Below are positions 35,783-45,995 of a stretch of 64,000 nt of DNA, piece after piece (the stretch's first letter is position 1; every line of letters starts with the position of its first letter). Under the pieces are notes generated by a model that was not told the DNA's origin, did not search any database, and saw only the letters and a list, made by a program, of their open reading frames with translations. The position numbers and the translations under genes were made by a program. Source of the stretch: Chryseobacterium defluvii (GTDB lineage Bacteria > Bacteroidota > Bacteroidia > Flavobacteriales > Weeksellaceae); the NCBI RefSeq assembly GCF_014204415.1, contig NZ_JACHLE010000004.1, positions 124,001 through 188,000 on the forward strand, written 5' to 3'.

Positions 35783-38700
35783 CTATTCTTTGATGAATTT
35801 CTTCTGAATAGATTTTGGACCGTCTTCAATATCTATTACATAAACACCGTTGACAAGCTTGCTCACATTGATCTGGTTATTCAACAGGATTCCACTAGCA
35901 ATAAGCTGTCCTGATGCACCGTATATCTTATAATTCGCTTTTTTGCTGATATTCTTAACATACAGTACCGTACTCACCGGGTTAGGATAGATCATGATAT
36001 CATCCTGGTTGGCAGAGTTAGGCGCCGGCTGCTTGGAAATTCTTACCGTATAATCCTCCACTTCTCCATTCTGGAAGCTCATACAGTTTACAGGAATACC
36101 ATCTTTCTGCATGGCTACTCTCATCACTACATATTTATAGTCGGTCATACTAACAAATGCATTCGCCGGTACAGTAAATGTTCCTGACACAGGAGTTGTA
36201 GTACTTGGTGCAGAAGCAAGAATCCTTTCACTCGGTTCAAAAGTACCGCTTCTGTCAAAATCAATCCATACGGCAAGACCTGTATTGCTGTTAGCTCCTC
36301 CTGACTTCTCAATAGAAAGCTCATTACCCGTAGACCCCTGGATCAATTCAATAAATGTAGCCGGATTACCTGAATAATCTGTGTAATTAGATGCTCCTGA
36401 GGTATTTTCCATCGTAGGTTTTCCATTCGGCTTCACGGTAACTTTTGAGATATATACTGTAGCGGAGCTGGCAGAAGACATCTGACAGTATATCACGGTA
36501 GGTGTTGTGAAATGATACGGTGGAGTAAAGTTACCCGGAGTACCACTGCACATATTTGCAACCTGCAATTCGTATTGGGTAAGCTCTGTTAAACCTGTGA
36601 TCGTGTAAGTATTGGTTGGTACCGATACAGTAGTCCAGCTCGGAATACCTACTTTTCTATATCTCAGGATATAAGAAGTTGCACCGGCAAACGGATCCCA
36701 AACCACTACAGCAGTTGTAGGAGTAAGGTTAGTGATCGTTAATCCCGGAGGAGGTATTTCACAGATTCTTTCGGTTGTAAAAACTTTAGGATTAGACCAT
36801 GGATTGACTGTAGTTTCGCCGTTACAGATATTAGCAACCTGAACTTCATAAGTTGTATATGGGCTCAAGCCTGTAAGCGTGTATGTATTTGCCGGAGGTG
36901 CCGGTAAATTTACCGTAATCCATGTAGTGGTTCCTACTACCCTATATCTCATCACATAGGTTGAGCTTGCAACAAGCGGAGCCCAAGCAATCTGTGCAGA
37001 GTTGGTCGTAACATTACTTACCGTAACATTCGGAGGAGTAGGATCACATCTTGTAGTGAATGTCTTGATCGTTGTAGGCGTACCTGCTGTATTTCCACAA
37101 ACCGCAGAGATCTGCACCTGGTAAGTCGTAGCAGGCGTTAAACCCGTCAGTGTCAACGGAACGTTTCCTAAAAGTGCAGATGCATATACATCCGTCCAGG
37201 CTGTTGTTCCCTGTACCCTGTATTGTACAAGATAAGTGATATTATTGGTAGCACCCGTCCAGTTAACTATGGCCGAGTTATGGGTAATCGTAGTAAATGT
37301 CGGCGCTCCCGGTGTGGTATTGGCACAAGGCCTTAATTTCACAGCATAGTCTTCCACTTCTCCGTTAAGTGCATTCTGGCACATCACCGAAGCACTTGTA
37401 CGCTTCAATACTACTCTCATTGTTGTATTTAACGGACCGTTATAAGCAGTAGCCGGTACATTGAACAATGCTGTCACAGGGGTAGTAGTACTCGCTGCTG
37501 AGTTCAGTATTTGCTCACTGGTTTCGAATACTCCGTTTCTGTTAAAATCAATCCATGCAGATACTGCATCACTGTAAGATGTACCTGTCCAGCTTTTGGC
37601 AACGGATATCTTATTGCCATTAGAACCAATATCTAAAGTAATAAGTGTAGCCGGCGTTGTATAGCTGATATAATTGGTTTGTGCAGAATTATTGCTCATT
37701 GGCGGTATTCCCGGATTGACAGGAGTGATGGTAACATTGGAAATATGATCGTTAGTTCCTGTACCTGTCATAGGGCAATAAGTAATCGGTGTCGTTGTAA
37801 ATACGGTAGAAGTAGACCAAGGTCCCTGTGTCCCGCCACATACTGTAGATACCTGCACTTCATATTGCGTCTGCTCGGTAAGACCTGTAATATTATAGCT
37901 GTTACCATTAATTACAGGGGAAGTTTGCCATGCTCCTACAGGAGAGGTTGTTCTCCATCTTACATAGTATGTGGCACCCGTTGCTCCGATCCATGAAACC
38001 GTTGCAGTAGTAGCCGCAATGTTAGACATTGTAATACCTGTTGGTGCCGCTGTTGTACATGGCTGAACATCAATAAATTTAACCTGATAATCTTCAACCT
38101 CTCCATTACTTGTAAGAGGTGAACAGGCATCAGCAGGTGTTAAGAAATATACAATCACACGCATTTTCAACTTATTCACTCCCACATAAGCATTTGCTGG
38201 AACTGCGAAGTTAGCCGTCACAGGCGTTGTGGAAGAATATCCTAAGTTCATTATTCTTTCACCTCCCGGCGTTGTAGAAGGGTTATTGTTGAAAAGCCCG
38301 TCACCGTTAAAATCTATCCATGCATAAGTAGAATAAGTACTTGAAAGGATTGTTCTTCCTACTGACAATACATTATTCGTTGTATTACGGGCTAATGTAA
38401 TGATCTTTGAAGGATCTGTAGAGTAATCCGTATAGGTGCTTGGACCTGAATTATTGCTCATGATCGGAGTATTTACACCTGTCATGGTAATATTATTGAT
38501 ATAGCCATCCGTAACGGTAGCCGTACCTGAATTACAGTAAGTAATCGTAGGTGTGGTAAAGATTATAGACGGTGAGAATGCTCCCTGAGTACCTCCACAG
38601 ATTGTAGAAACCTGTACCTCATACTGAGTCTGGCCATTAAGGTTAGCTATTACGTACGGGTTAGTTGCAGGGTTCACAGTGATCCATGCAGGTGCCCCTA

Positions 38701-41476
38701 CTTGTCTGTATCTTAAAACATACATTGCTCCTGTAGTAGAGATCCATGAAACAGTTGCCGTTGAAGCAGTAACATTGGCTACGTTAAGATTGCTAGGCGG
38801 CGCTGTAGTACATGGCTGCATATCCACAAATTCAACAGCATAGTCTTCAATTTCTCCGCCTCCGCTTCCTGTAAGGTTAGAACATGGATTCGTGATCGTA
38901 AGCCATGACATGATCACACGCATTTTCACAATACCTGTGGCAGTAGTAGCAGGAACATTAAAGTTAGCAGTTACCGGAGTCGTAGTGGAATACCCCAGGT
39001 TCATTATTCTTTCAGTAGCATTATTTTCAAAAACTCCGTTTCCATTGAAGTCAACCCAGATGGATGTAGCATATGTACTTGACGGAATGAATCTGGATAC
39101 TGAAACTGTATTATTAGCAGTACCTCTTACCATAGTAATCAGGGTAGCCGGATTCGTTGCATAATCCGTGTACAAACTTGCTCCTGAGTTATTACTCATT
39201 GCGTAAGAGTTCGTAGGATTTACCGTCACATTCGTAATATGCCCGTTGGAGTTGTTTGCTGTTACAGGACAGTAACCTATTGTTGCTGTTATAAATATTA
39301 CCGAAGGAGAGAAACTTCCCTGTGTACCAGAGCACACATTCGCTACCTGCACTTCGTATTTTGTACCCATAGTTAATCCGTTTAATACCACACTGTTTGT
39401 AGTGGATGTAGTCTGTAACCAGGTTGTACTTCCTACCGGACGATATTGGATCACATAGGTTGCACCTACAGATGAGTTCCAGGTAACCGTAGCCTGGGTC
39501 TGGGTAACGGCAGAAACTGTCACACTCGCAGGTGGGGCTCCCGTACATACCGCTAAACTCGCGATAGTGGCATTTCCGATAGCATAGAATACGTTTCCAA
39601 TGGCACTTACCCTGATCTTAACGTTAGTTCCCACCGGCAATGATCCGAAGTTTACATCTTCGTTTCCATCGTTCGCCGTTGAAGCGGAAAGAACAGTCCA
39701 AGTATTTCCGTTATCTGTTGTGAAATCAATCTTTACATTGGCTACGTTATATGGTGCTGATGCAGTATTGACAATATTCCAGGTTACATTCGTTGGCCCG
39801 TTGTTATAGGCAGTAGTAGTCGTTACCGTAAAAGGCCCGTCATTACCTACAACAATTACCTGCTCTTCATATTCGGTTTGCTGCTGGGTAGGATTGGCAT
39901 TGTTATCTCTTACCGTTACGGCAAAATTTGTAGTTCTTGGAACCATGGAAACGGATTCCCAAAGGTTGTTCGAGTTATTCAGAACTCCTGCCAATACAGA
40001 AGATAATCTGGGAAAATATCTTGTCGGGCTTGTGGTCGGATTTAAGGATCTGAATGTAGCTCCACTGGTCGTTGTCCCTAAATTGGCAGAATTGACCACC
40101 ACATTTGCATTGTCAATTTCTTCCCAGGTATAGGTCATTGGATCATTTTCAGGATCCGTAGCTGAGGCCGTCAATACAAATGCTGTTCCTTTAGGAATAT
40201 TATATGTAGGCGGTACTGCAATTACCGGCGGGTTGTTTGTTATCGCAGTTTCAACGTCACAGGTTTTGCTTATTAAATTAGCCTGAACCTGAACAATACT
40301 TCCAATATGAAAATAAGGATCTGAATTAGACTGAACATCTGTACCTGCGCCTGTAATTCCGGCATATCCCATAATCGTAGAACCTGATCCCGGCTCCATT
40401 TGTACCGGATTTCCCTGCATACTGTGAGAGAAGGTATGATACGCCCCCAACTGATGCCCCATTTCGTGAGCCACATAGTCGATGTCAAATGTATCTCCCT
40501 GAGGGTTTGTATTCTGTGTGAAAGCAGATCCTTTCTGCAGTGCAGTGCTACTCGCAGGATTGATACATACACATCCTATACAGCCTGCATTTCCGTTTCC
40601 TCCTGCGGCATTAAATACGTGCCCGATATCATAATTGGCATTTCCAACATTCGCTGTAAGGGTCTGCTGTAATTGCAGGTTTAAATTGTTTGTATACGGG
40701 TCAGTTGCTGCGTTTGTATAAATGATGTTCGGAAAGTTCTGAACATTAAGGTGTAAAGCGAAATCTTTTTCAAAAACCCCGTTCACACGCGTCATGGTTG
40801 CATTAATAGCCGTTAATGCCCCTGCAACAGTACCTCCGAAGAACTGGGTATACTCACCTGTAACGGATATGGCCAATCGCATGGTCCTGTATTTCTTATC
40901 AGAGCTTTTTGCGAAATCATTAGGCTGATTGGTAAATAATTTCCCTTTCTGATAAAGCTTTTCCAGTTCCTGTCTGGCAACCGGATCTTCTGTTGTAGAA
41001 CATAAAAAGCCTTCTTTGTCTTTAGCGGTCTTAGGATGCACACCATAAACCGTTTTATTCTGATCAACAGGTTCTATGAATTCATAGTGCCCGTTTTTGA
41101 TGATCATCGACTGAAAGTCATTAGGAGCCAAACTGAATCTCAACTGCTTACCGGGATCATCTATCCCCACTCCCACATAAGAACCTAATTGGTACTGGTC
41201 TGCCAGTTCTTTCACCATAACAGGAAAGCTGTAGACCGCAAATCTTTCGATTTTTCCATCCATAGTTGGCAATGATACGGTAACGGGCTTTGCATTTTTC
41301 CCCATTTCCTGTGCTCCTGCCAATTGAGATTTTAATTCGGAAATATCCAGAACATAGTATTCTTTAATGTCTGAACTTCCCCTGGTTTTTTCTCCACTGT
41401 AAGGCGTGGGTCTCCACTGTGCACTGGAGATCGCAAACAAACAGAGGAGAAAGAAAGAAGTAAAAATTTTCTTCAT
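35783..41476 (-). CDS. T9SS-secreted zinc metalloprotease with FnIII and GEVED domains
   Basis: 1897 residues. Signal peptide (to FAISSAQ), propeptide to about 195, then a reprolysin-like domain with HEMGHQLGAYHTF (about 336-348, the three zinc histidines) and a Met-turn GSTIMGYAG. A PKD/cadherin-like part follows to about 640. After it come six fibronectin type III domains and four GEVED domains: Fn (644), GEVED (736-880), Fn (889), GEVED (982-1134), Fn (1140), GEVED (1234-1382), Fn (1384), Fn (1475), Fn (1570), GEVED (1662-1817). A T9SS tail starts at about 1829 (DIMIYPNPVSTVLYV). It likely degrades extracellular protein; the repeats may bind surfaces. Confidence 0.92.
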   Translation of the reverse strand: MKKIFTSFFLLCLFAISSAQWRPTPYSGEKTRGSSDIKEYYVLDISELKSQLAGAQEMGKNAKPVTVSLPTMDGKIERFAVYSFPVMVKELADQYQLGSYVGVGIDDPGKQLRFSLAPNDFQSMIIKNGHYEFIEPVDQNKTVYGVHPKTAKDKEGFLCSTTEDPVARQELEKLYQKGKLFTNQPNDFAKSSDKKYRTMRLAISVTGEYTQFFGGTVAGALTAINATMTRVNGVFEKDFALHLNVQNFPNIIYTNAATDPYTNNLNLQLQQTLTANVGNANYDIGHVFNAAGGNGNAGCIGCVCINPASSTALQKGSAFTQNTNPQGDTFDIDYVAHEMGHQLGAYHTFSHSMQGNPVQMEPGSGSTIMGYAGITGAGTDVQSNSDPYFHIGSIVQVQANLISKTCDVETAITNNPPVIAVPPTYNIPKGTAFVLTASATDPENDPMTYTWEEIDNANVVVNSANLGTTTSGATFRSLNPTTSPTRYFPRLSSVLAGVLNNSNNLWESVSMVPRTTNFAVTVRDNNANPTQQQTEYEEQVIVVGNDGPFTVTTTTAYNNGPTNVTWNIVNTASAPYNVANVKIDFTTDNGNTWTVLSASTANDGNEDVNFGSLPVGTNVKIRVSAIGNVFYAIGNATIASLAVCTGAPPASVTVSAVTQTQATVTWNSSVGATYVIQYRPVGSTTWLQTTSTTNSVVLNGLTMGTKYEVQVANVCSGTQGSFSPSVIFITATIGYCPVTANNSNGHITNVTVNPTNSYAMSNNSGASLYTDYATNPATLITMVRGTANNTVSVSRFIPSSTYATSIWVDFNGNGVFENNATERIMNLGYSTTTPVTANFNVPATTATGIVKMRVIMSWLTITNPCSNLTGSGGGEIEDYAVEFVDMQPCTTAPPSNLNVANVTASTATVSWISTTGAMYVLRYRQVGAPAWITVNPATNPYVIANLNGQTQYEVQVSTICGGTQGAFSPSIIFTTPTITYCNSGTATVTDGYINNITMTGVNTPIMSNNSGPSTYTDYSTDPSKIITLARNTTNNVLSVGRTILSSTYSTYAWIDFNGDGLFNNNPSTTPGGERIMNLGYSSTTPVTANFAVPANAYVGVNKLKMRVIVYFLTPADACSPLTSNGEVEDYQVKFIDVQPCTTAAPTGITMSNIAATTATVSWIGATGATYYVRWRTTSPVGAWQTSPVINGNSYNITGLTEQTQYEVQVSTVCGGTQGPWSTSTVFTTTPITYCPMTGTGTNDHISNVTITPVNPGIPPMSNNSAQTNYISYTTPATLITLDIGSNGNKISVAKSWTGTSYSDAVSAWIDFNRNGVFETSEQILNSAASTTTPVTALFNVPATAYNGPLNTTMRVVLKRTSASVMCQNALNGEVEDYAVKLRPCANTTPGAPTFTTITHNSAIVNWTGATNNITYLVQYRVQGTTAWTDVYASALLGNVPLTLTGLTPATTYQVQISAVCGNTAGTPTTIKTFTTRCDPTPPNVTVSNVTTNSAQIAWAPLVASSTYVMRYRVVGTTTWITVNLPAPPANTYTLTGLSPYTTYEVQVANICNGETTVNPWSNPKVFTTERICEIPPPGLTITNLTPTTAVVVWDPFAGATSYILRYRKVGIPSWTTVSVPTNTYTITGLTELTQYELQVANMCSGTPGNFTPPYHFTTPTVIYCQMSSASSATVYISKVTVKPNGKPTMENTSGASNYTDYSGNPATFIELIQGSTGNELSIEKSGGANSNTGLAVWIDFDRSGTFEPSERILASAPSTTTPVSGTFTVPANAFVSMTDYKYVVMRVAMQKDGIPVNCMSFQNGEVEDYTVRISKQPAPNSANQDDIMIYPNPVSTVLYVKNISKKANYKIYGASGQLIASGILLNNQINVSKLVNGVYVIDIEDGPKSIQKKFIKE

Positions 41477-41505
41477 AACTTTCTCAATATATTATATTAA
41501 TCATA

Positions 41506-41513
41506 CAAATCTA
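41506..41513 (-). promoter_or_regulatory. -7 element of the metalloprotease gene (TAGATTTG)
   Basis: TAGATTTG on the minus strand, 29 bases before the ATG. Confidence 0.6.
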
Positions 41514-41595
41514 GTCATTTTTTTGTACTAATTTATGAGCACTACCATTTTTTTTATACAAACTTCGCAACAATTTACTTTATGATTTAAGAAAT

Positions 41596-41627
41596 AAAAA
41601 AATCCTTAGGTTTTACCTAAAGATTTT
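41596..41627 (-). terminator. Terminator of the DUF6048 gene
   Basis: A 13 bp stem (41599-41611 with 41615-41627, one mismatch) and a T-run on the minus strand. Confidence 0.82.
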
Positions 41628-41679
41628 CATTTAATAGCATTCAAATTGTAAATATTCAATAATATTATACAATAAATTT

Positions 41680-42339
41680 TTAAAATTTATAAGCGATATT
41701 CCATGCGAAACCCATATTGAATTTGGATGAACTTCTTCCTAATCCGGGAACGATCATCGGGCTTATTTCTTCCTGCTTTGTAGTATATATAAGATATTTA
41801 GGCTGCATATTGACATCAATATAAAAACTGGACTCGAACAGCTGCACCCTTCCTCCTATGGCTCCCTCTATCCAATAGGTAGATTGTGCAGAAGACGGAA
41901 AGGCAACGGAGGAACTGCTTCCCCCAAATCCGCGAACGGGAACCGCCATATATTCCTGATTATAAAATGAGCCAGCCACTTTACCTCCTGCATAGAATCC
42001 GTTGAATTCGTTTTCAGCATCTTTTGCCAGCATATATAAAGCACCCAGTTTTATAAACGGGCCGTTTACTTTTGCATCGTATCCGTTCTTTTGGTATACA
42101 TTGGTTTCAAAACCGGCTTCCACAATACCATGAAGATTGTTTTTTATTTTTGAGGAAATGAAACCCTGATAAAGCTTCCTGTCTGAAAAAAAGGAAACTC
42201 CTGTATTGAGAACATCAACTCCCACCATGAAATTGGGTTCATATTTCCATTTTTCTTTTTTTCCTTTATCCTGATCCTGAGCAAACCCCAGGATACCTGC
42301 CAGACTAAAAAAGAAGGTAAAGATTAGTCTTGTCTTCAT
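41680..42339 (-). CDS. DUF6048-like outer membrane barrel protein
   Basis: 219 residues. A signal peptide (to ILGFAQ) is followed by alternating short strands (FMVGVDVLNTGVSFF, GIVEAGFETNVY, FYAGGKVAGSF) and the terminal aromatic residue of FNMGFAWNIAYKF, as in eight-strand outer membrane barrels. The order rlmD, DUF6452, DUF6048 is common in flavobacteria. Its start overlaps the upstream gene by 35 bases, which suggests translational coupling. Function unknown. Confidence 0.75.
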   Translation of the reverse strand: MKTRLIFTFFFSLAGILGFAQDQDKGKKEKWKYEPNFMVGVDVLNTGVSFFSDRKLYQGFISSKIKNNLHGIVEAGFETNVYQKNGYDAKVNGPFIKLGALYMLAKDAENEFNGFYAGGKVAGSFYNQEYMAVPVRGFGGSSSSVAFPSSAQSTYWIEGAIGGRVQLFESSFYIDVNMQPKYLIYTTKQEEISPMIVPGLGRSSSKFNMGFAWNIAYKF

Positions 42340-42778
42340 TCTCTATAAAATTTTGTCCCAGTTCTACTCCCAGAACAGGGTTTGATATTATTAATTCTGA
42401 ACTCAGGTTTTCATAGTTCTTCTTCACACCGCATCCCGGAGAAACGTATGATGATTTTGTCGTGTAGCTAACCTTAACTTCAGATTCATTGCTATTTTTC
42501 CTGGTTTTAAAATACAACTGCGTAGAGGGAGAATCGTCTACACGTACCGGAATGAGAACGTTATCTATATTTGTTTTCCAGCCTAAATCTACTTTCCCGG
42601 AACCATAGTTTACGAATACCTGTAAGGAATCCAGTGTTACAGTTTTGCCAATGGAATTTTTGAACATGACCCTCATTCTTGGGGTTCCTTCACCGCTTTC
42701 GCAGATATCGTCATCTCCGCCACAGGACCACACAAGCCCTAAAAAGATAATGGATATGAGGAATTTAAAATATTTCAT
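42305..42778 (-). CDS. DUF6452-like lipoprotein
   Basis: 157 residues. A lipoprotein signal (GLVWSCGGDDD; Cys about residue 19) leads into a single small domain (TPRMRVMFKNSIGKTVTLDSLQVFV ends within a beta-rich part). By position and sequence type it fits DUF6452, the usual partner of DUF6048. It is probably in the outer membrane, inner leaflet. Function unknown. Confidence 0.75.
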   Translation of the reverse strand: MKYFKFLISIIFLGLVWSCGGDDDICESGEGTPRMRVMFKNSIGKTVTLDSLQVFVNYGSGKVDLGWKTNIDNVLIPVRVDDSPSTQLYFKTRKNSNESEVKVSYTTKSSYVSPGCGVKKNYENLSSELIISNPVLGVELGQNFIENEDKTNLYLLF

Positions 42779-42794
42779 ATAACGATTTGATCTT

Positions 42795-42802
42795 CAAATT
42801 TA
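42795..42802 (-). promoter_or_regulatory. Candidate -7 element for the DUF6452-DUF6048 pair
   Basis: TAAATTTG lies 17 bases before the ATG, near the end of rlmD. No good TTG is at the normal spacing. Confidence 0.45.
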
Positions 42803-42808
42803 AATAAT

Positions 42809-44215
42809 TTATTTCTTAATGAGTAAAGCAATATTTTCCACATGATGGGTCTGCGGGAACATATCTACCGGCAAGATCTTTACCAGTGTATAGTGCTCTT
42901 TCATTAAAGCCAGGTCTCTCGCCTGGGTCGCGGAATTACAGCTTACATACACCACTTTTTCAGGAGACAGCTTGAGGATCTGCTCTACTACTTTCTGGTG
43001 CATGCCGTCTCTTGGCGGATCGGTAATTAATACATCTGCTTTAGGATGGTTTTGTAAAAACTCGTCATTGAAGATGTCTTTCATATCTCCACAGTAGAAC
43101 GTACAGTTTTCGAGGCCGTTCAATTGGGCATGTTCAATGGCCGCATTTATTGCTTCCTGAACGGATTCTATTCCTATTACCTGCTTAGCCTTTCTCGCCA
43201 CATACTGCGCTATTGTTCCTGTTCCTGTATAGAGGTCGTAAACTACTTCACTCCCTTTCAGATCTGCAAATTCAAGTGTTTTTCTATAGAGCTCCAATGC
43301 CTGCTTATAATTGGTCTGGAAAAAGGACTTCGGGCCGATCTTAAATTTCAGACCATCCATTTCTTCCATCAGGAAGCCTTCTCCGGAATATATCTTAATA
43401 TCCAGATCGTAAATGGAATCGTTCTGCTTAGGATTAATGGCATATACTAAAGTGCTGATCTGCGGGAATTTCTCTAATAGAAATTCAAAGAGCTTTTCCC
43501 TATTCTCCTTTTCTTCTCTGTAAAGCTGGAACAACACCATCCATTCTCCTTTGGAGTTCTGTCTCATCATGAGTGTTCTCAGGAAGCCTTCCTGGTTTTT
43601 CACATCAAAAAAATCCAGGCCGTTTTTATCTCCATAATCTCTTACGGCAAGCCTGATCGCATTGGATGGGTCTTCCTGAAGAAAACATTCTTTCAAATCC
43701 AGAATTTTACTCCACATTCCCGGAATATGGAAGCCCAGGGCATTTTTATCATTAATATCCCCCTGTGAGTTTACTTCTTCTGCGGTAAGCCAGCGTGCAT
43801 TGGAGAATGAAAACTCCATTTTATTTCTGTAAAAGTACTCTTCCGCGGAACCTAAGATCGGCAGGGTTTCAAAATCATCCAGCCCTCCGATTCGTTTGAT
43901 ATTGTTATAAACTTCTTCCTGCTTGAAATCCAACTGTTTTTCATAGCTCATATTCTGCCATTTGCAGCCTCCGCATGATCCGAAGTGCATACATCTGGGA
44001 TCAACTCTGAAGGGCGATTTTTCCAGTACTTCTACGGCTTCGGCCTCATAATATTTGGATTTGGATTTTTTCACTCTTGCATTCACAACATCTCCGGGGA
44101 TCGCTCCGGAAACCAACACTGTTTTCCCGTCCTCTGTTTTCCCGATAGCCACTCCTTTTGCACCTGCACTTAGAAGCTTTATATTTTCAAGAATAATATT
44201 TTTCTTCTTTTTCAT
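42809..44215 (-). CDS. rlmD: 23S rRNA (uracil-1939-C5)-methyltransferase
   Basis: 468 residues from the ATG at 44215 (MKKKKNIILENIKLLSAG). A longer frame begins at a TTG at 44275, but the TRAM domain begins near the ATG, so the ATG is preferred. An iron-sulphur cluster motif CMHFGSCGGCKWQNM (about residues 79-93) follows the TRAM domain. The SAM motif is VVYDLYTGTGTIAQY and the catalytic Cys is in VVYVSCNSATQARDL. It methylates U1939 of 23S rRNA. The next two genes follow closely. Confidence 0.92.
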   Translation of the reverse strand: MKKKKNIILENIKLLSAGAKGVAIGKTEDGKTVLVSGAIPGDVVNARVKKSKSKYYEAEAVEVLEKSPFRVDPRCMHFGSCGGCKWQNMSYEKQLDFKQEEVYNNIKRIGGLDDFETLPILGSAEEYFYRNKMEFSFSNARWLTAEEVNSQGDINDKNALGFHIPGMWSKILDLKECFLQEDPSNAIRLAVRDYGDKNGLDFFDVKNQEGFLRTLMMRQNSKGEWMVLFQLYREEKENREKLFEFLLEKFPQISTLVYAINPKQNDSIYDLDIKIYSGEGFLMEEMDGLKFKIGPKSFFQTNYKQALELYRKTLEFADLKGSEVVYDLYTGTGTIAQYVARKAKQVIGIESVQEAINAAIEHAQLNGLENCTFYCGDMKDIFNDEFLQNHPKADVLITDPPRDGMHQKVVEQILKLSPEKVVYVSCNSATQARDLALMKEHYTLVKILPVDMFPQTHHVENIALLIKK

Positions 44216-44365
44216 TCCACAAATTCTATTTTTTCTATATGGTTTTATATCCCATTTTAAGTTAACAGGATTCAACCTATCCTTGTATTAAATCGCCCCT
44301 TCGGGACTTCGGGCACTCCCTTCTTCTCTATCTGTTTGCTTTTGAATTGCCTCTGATTTATCCTG

Positions 44366-44373
44366 CAAAAATA
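44366..44373 (-). promoter_or_regulatory. -7 element of rlmD (TATTTTTG)
   Basis: TATTTTTG, 150 bases before the ATG at 44215 and directly downstream of the previous gene's terminator. Confidence 0.6.
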
Positions 44374-44380
44374 CGATAAA

Positions 44381-44407
44381 AAAAACCTTATCCGGAGATA
44401 AGGCTTT
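44381..44407 (-). terminator. Terminator of the thioredoxin-fold lipoprotein gene
   Basis: CCTTATC (44386-44392) pairs with GATAAGG (44397-44403), loop CGGA, and a T-run on the minus strand. Confidence 0.85.
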
Positions 44408-44424
44408 ATCTATATTAAAGTTTA

Positions 44425-45975
44425 TTATTTTGCCTGTGCCGGCTGAGGGTTTGCTGCCGGAGGTGGCGGAGGAGGAGTCGCCTGCATCGCTGCCGGATCT
44501 ATTCCCAACCCTTGCTGTAACTGAACTCTCGGATCTACTTTCGGAGCAGTAAGGCCGGTTTGCTTGTCAAGCACAGTTACCAGTTCAGGATCTCCGAGGT
44601 TGAAGAATGGCTTGCTTGCAATTTTTCCGTCTTTATCTACTATAAAGAAGCACGGTAATTTAAAGCCATATACTCCATATTTCTGTGCCATATCTGAATT
44701 CAATCCGCCAGTTGCATAAACGTTAGTACCTGTAATTCCTTTTAATAATGAATTGCTTGTTTTTACAAATTGTTCTTTTGTATCATCTACGTTCACGAAT
44801 ACAAAATTCATTTTGGATTTATAGAAATTCACCACTTCCTTCAATACCGGAATGGCAGATTCACCAATGTAAGGGTTCCAGGATGCATAGAAAACCAGCA
44901 TATAAGGCTTTCCTTTGTTTTCAGAAACTTTATAGGCTTTATCATCCTGTTTTACCAAGGAAGCTTCAGGAGCGGGCTCACCCACTTTGAAACCGTTGAT
45001 GGCAAACTGAATTTTCTTCAGGTCACTTTTGATCGTTGCATCTTTAATGTCTGTATCAATAATTTTTCTGATCTTATCTGCAGTTGCCACAGGGGTGGTA
45101 GGATGTATATCCGACTGAGCCATTACGAACGCCAAAAGATAATCTTTTGCTGTCTGTGACAGATCTTTTTTATCTTTCAGATACTGACTGAATAGTTCTG
45201 AGGTAGTAACATCTGTTTTCCCTTTGGTTTTTCCTTCTGCATATTTCTGGAAGTCAGGACTCATTTTTGATAAAAGATAGCTTCTGTAAGCCGGATTTCC
45301 TTTTACCATTTCATCTTTATTGGTCTGAAGTTTGTTTTCGTAGTCCGTAAATGCTTTCGTCACTTTAAATGAAGGGTTACCCATTTGCTTATGACTAAGG
45401 TCATATTGTGTCATGATGGTAAGCAATGTACCTGCGATATCATTTTTCTTCCACTGAACAAGCTCATTATCCGGGTTGAATTTCTTAACGTTTTCTTCGA
45501 TATTCTTATTAATATCAGCTTCCACTTTCTGAATTCCTTTAAGGAAGGTTTTCTCATCCTTCATCAACAACTCATTCATATTTACGGTCTGGGCATAGTT
45601 GCCTAGGTATTTCTGGGTTGCCATAAGGAAGTCGTTATTCTGTTTGGCATCACCTGTAATTACATATTCCATCGGGAATGTGGATCCGTTTCCTGAGATC
45701 TCCAACTTTTGTCCTCCTTTCAGATAGATCAGGTTTTGTTTTCCTGCATAGGAAACCACATACATGCCATTTTTAGGAGCTTCAAAACTCCCGGAAAATG
45801 TTCCGTCATTTTTCAATCCGATATTGATCAATGGAAGGGTAGCTACTCCTGAAGCTTCAATAAATTCTATTCTTTCCAATGGAGAACTTCCTGTAATTTT
45901 TCCTTTTACTTCAACTTTTTTAGAGCAAGACATTGCAAATACTGCAATGATAAACAATAAAAGATATTTTTTCAT
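44425..45975 (-). CDS. TlpA-like lipoprotein lacking the CxxC site
   Basis: 516 residues. A lipoprotein signal (FAMSCSKK, Cys about 17) is followed by a DUF4369-like N-terminal domain (VEVKGKITGSSPLERIEF). A helical middle region (about 110-320) leads to a thioredoxin fold (about 340-475: KPYMLVFYASWNPYIGES, then YGFKLPCFFIVDKDG). The usual WCxxC is replaced by WNPYIG, so the protein cannot do dithiol chemistry by that site. The cis-Pro loop (LPCFF) is kept. The C-terminus is Gln/Pro-rich. Perhaps a scaffold or binding protein at the cell envelope (inference). Confidence 0.8.
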   Translation of the reverse strand: MKKYLLLFIIAVFAMSCSKKVEVKGKITGSSPLERIEFIEASGVATLPLINIGLKNDGTFSGSFEAPKNGMYVVSYAGKQNLIYLKGGQKLEISGNGSTFPMEYVITGDAKQNNDFLMATQKYLGNYAQTVNMNELLMKDEKTFLKGIQKVEADINKNIEENVKKFNPDNELVQWKKNDIAGTLLTIMTQYDLSHKQMGNPSFKVTKAFTDYENKLQTNKDEMVKGNPAYRSYLLSKMSPDFQKYAEGKTKGKTDVTTSELFSQYLKDKKDLSQTAKDYLLAFVMAQSDIHPTTPVATADKIRKIIDTDIKDATIKSDLKKIQFAINGFKVGEPAPEASLVKQDDKAYKVSENKGKPYMLVFYASWNPYIGESAIPVLKEVVNFYKSKMNFVFVNVDDTKEQFVKTSNSLLKGITGTNVYATGGLNSDMAQKYGVYGFKLPCFFIVDKDGKIASKPFFNLGDPELVTVLDKQTGLTAPKVDPRVQLQQGLGIDPAAMQATPPPPPPAANPQPAQAK

Positions 45976-45995
45976 TTTGATTTTTAATAATTGAA

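Noticed and set aside
39192..39548. 118-residue minus-strand frame inside the metalloprotease gene
   Set aside because: It is an out-of-frame shadow of the repeated FnIII/GEVED coding sequence; the same is true of 40273-40572.
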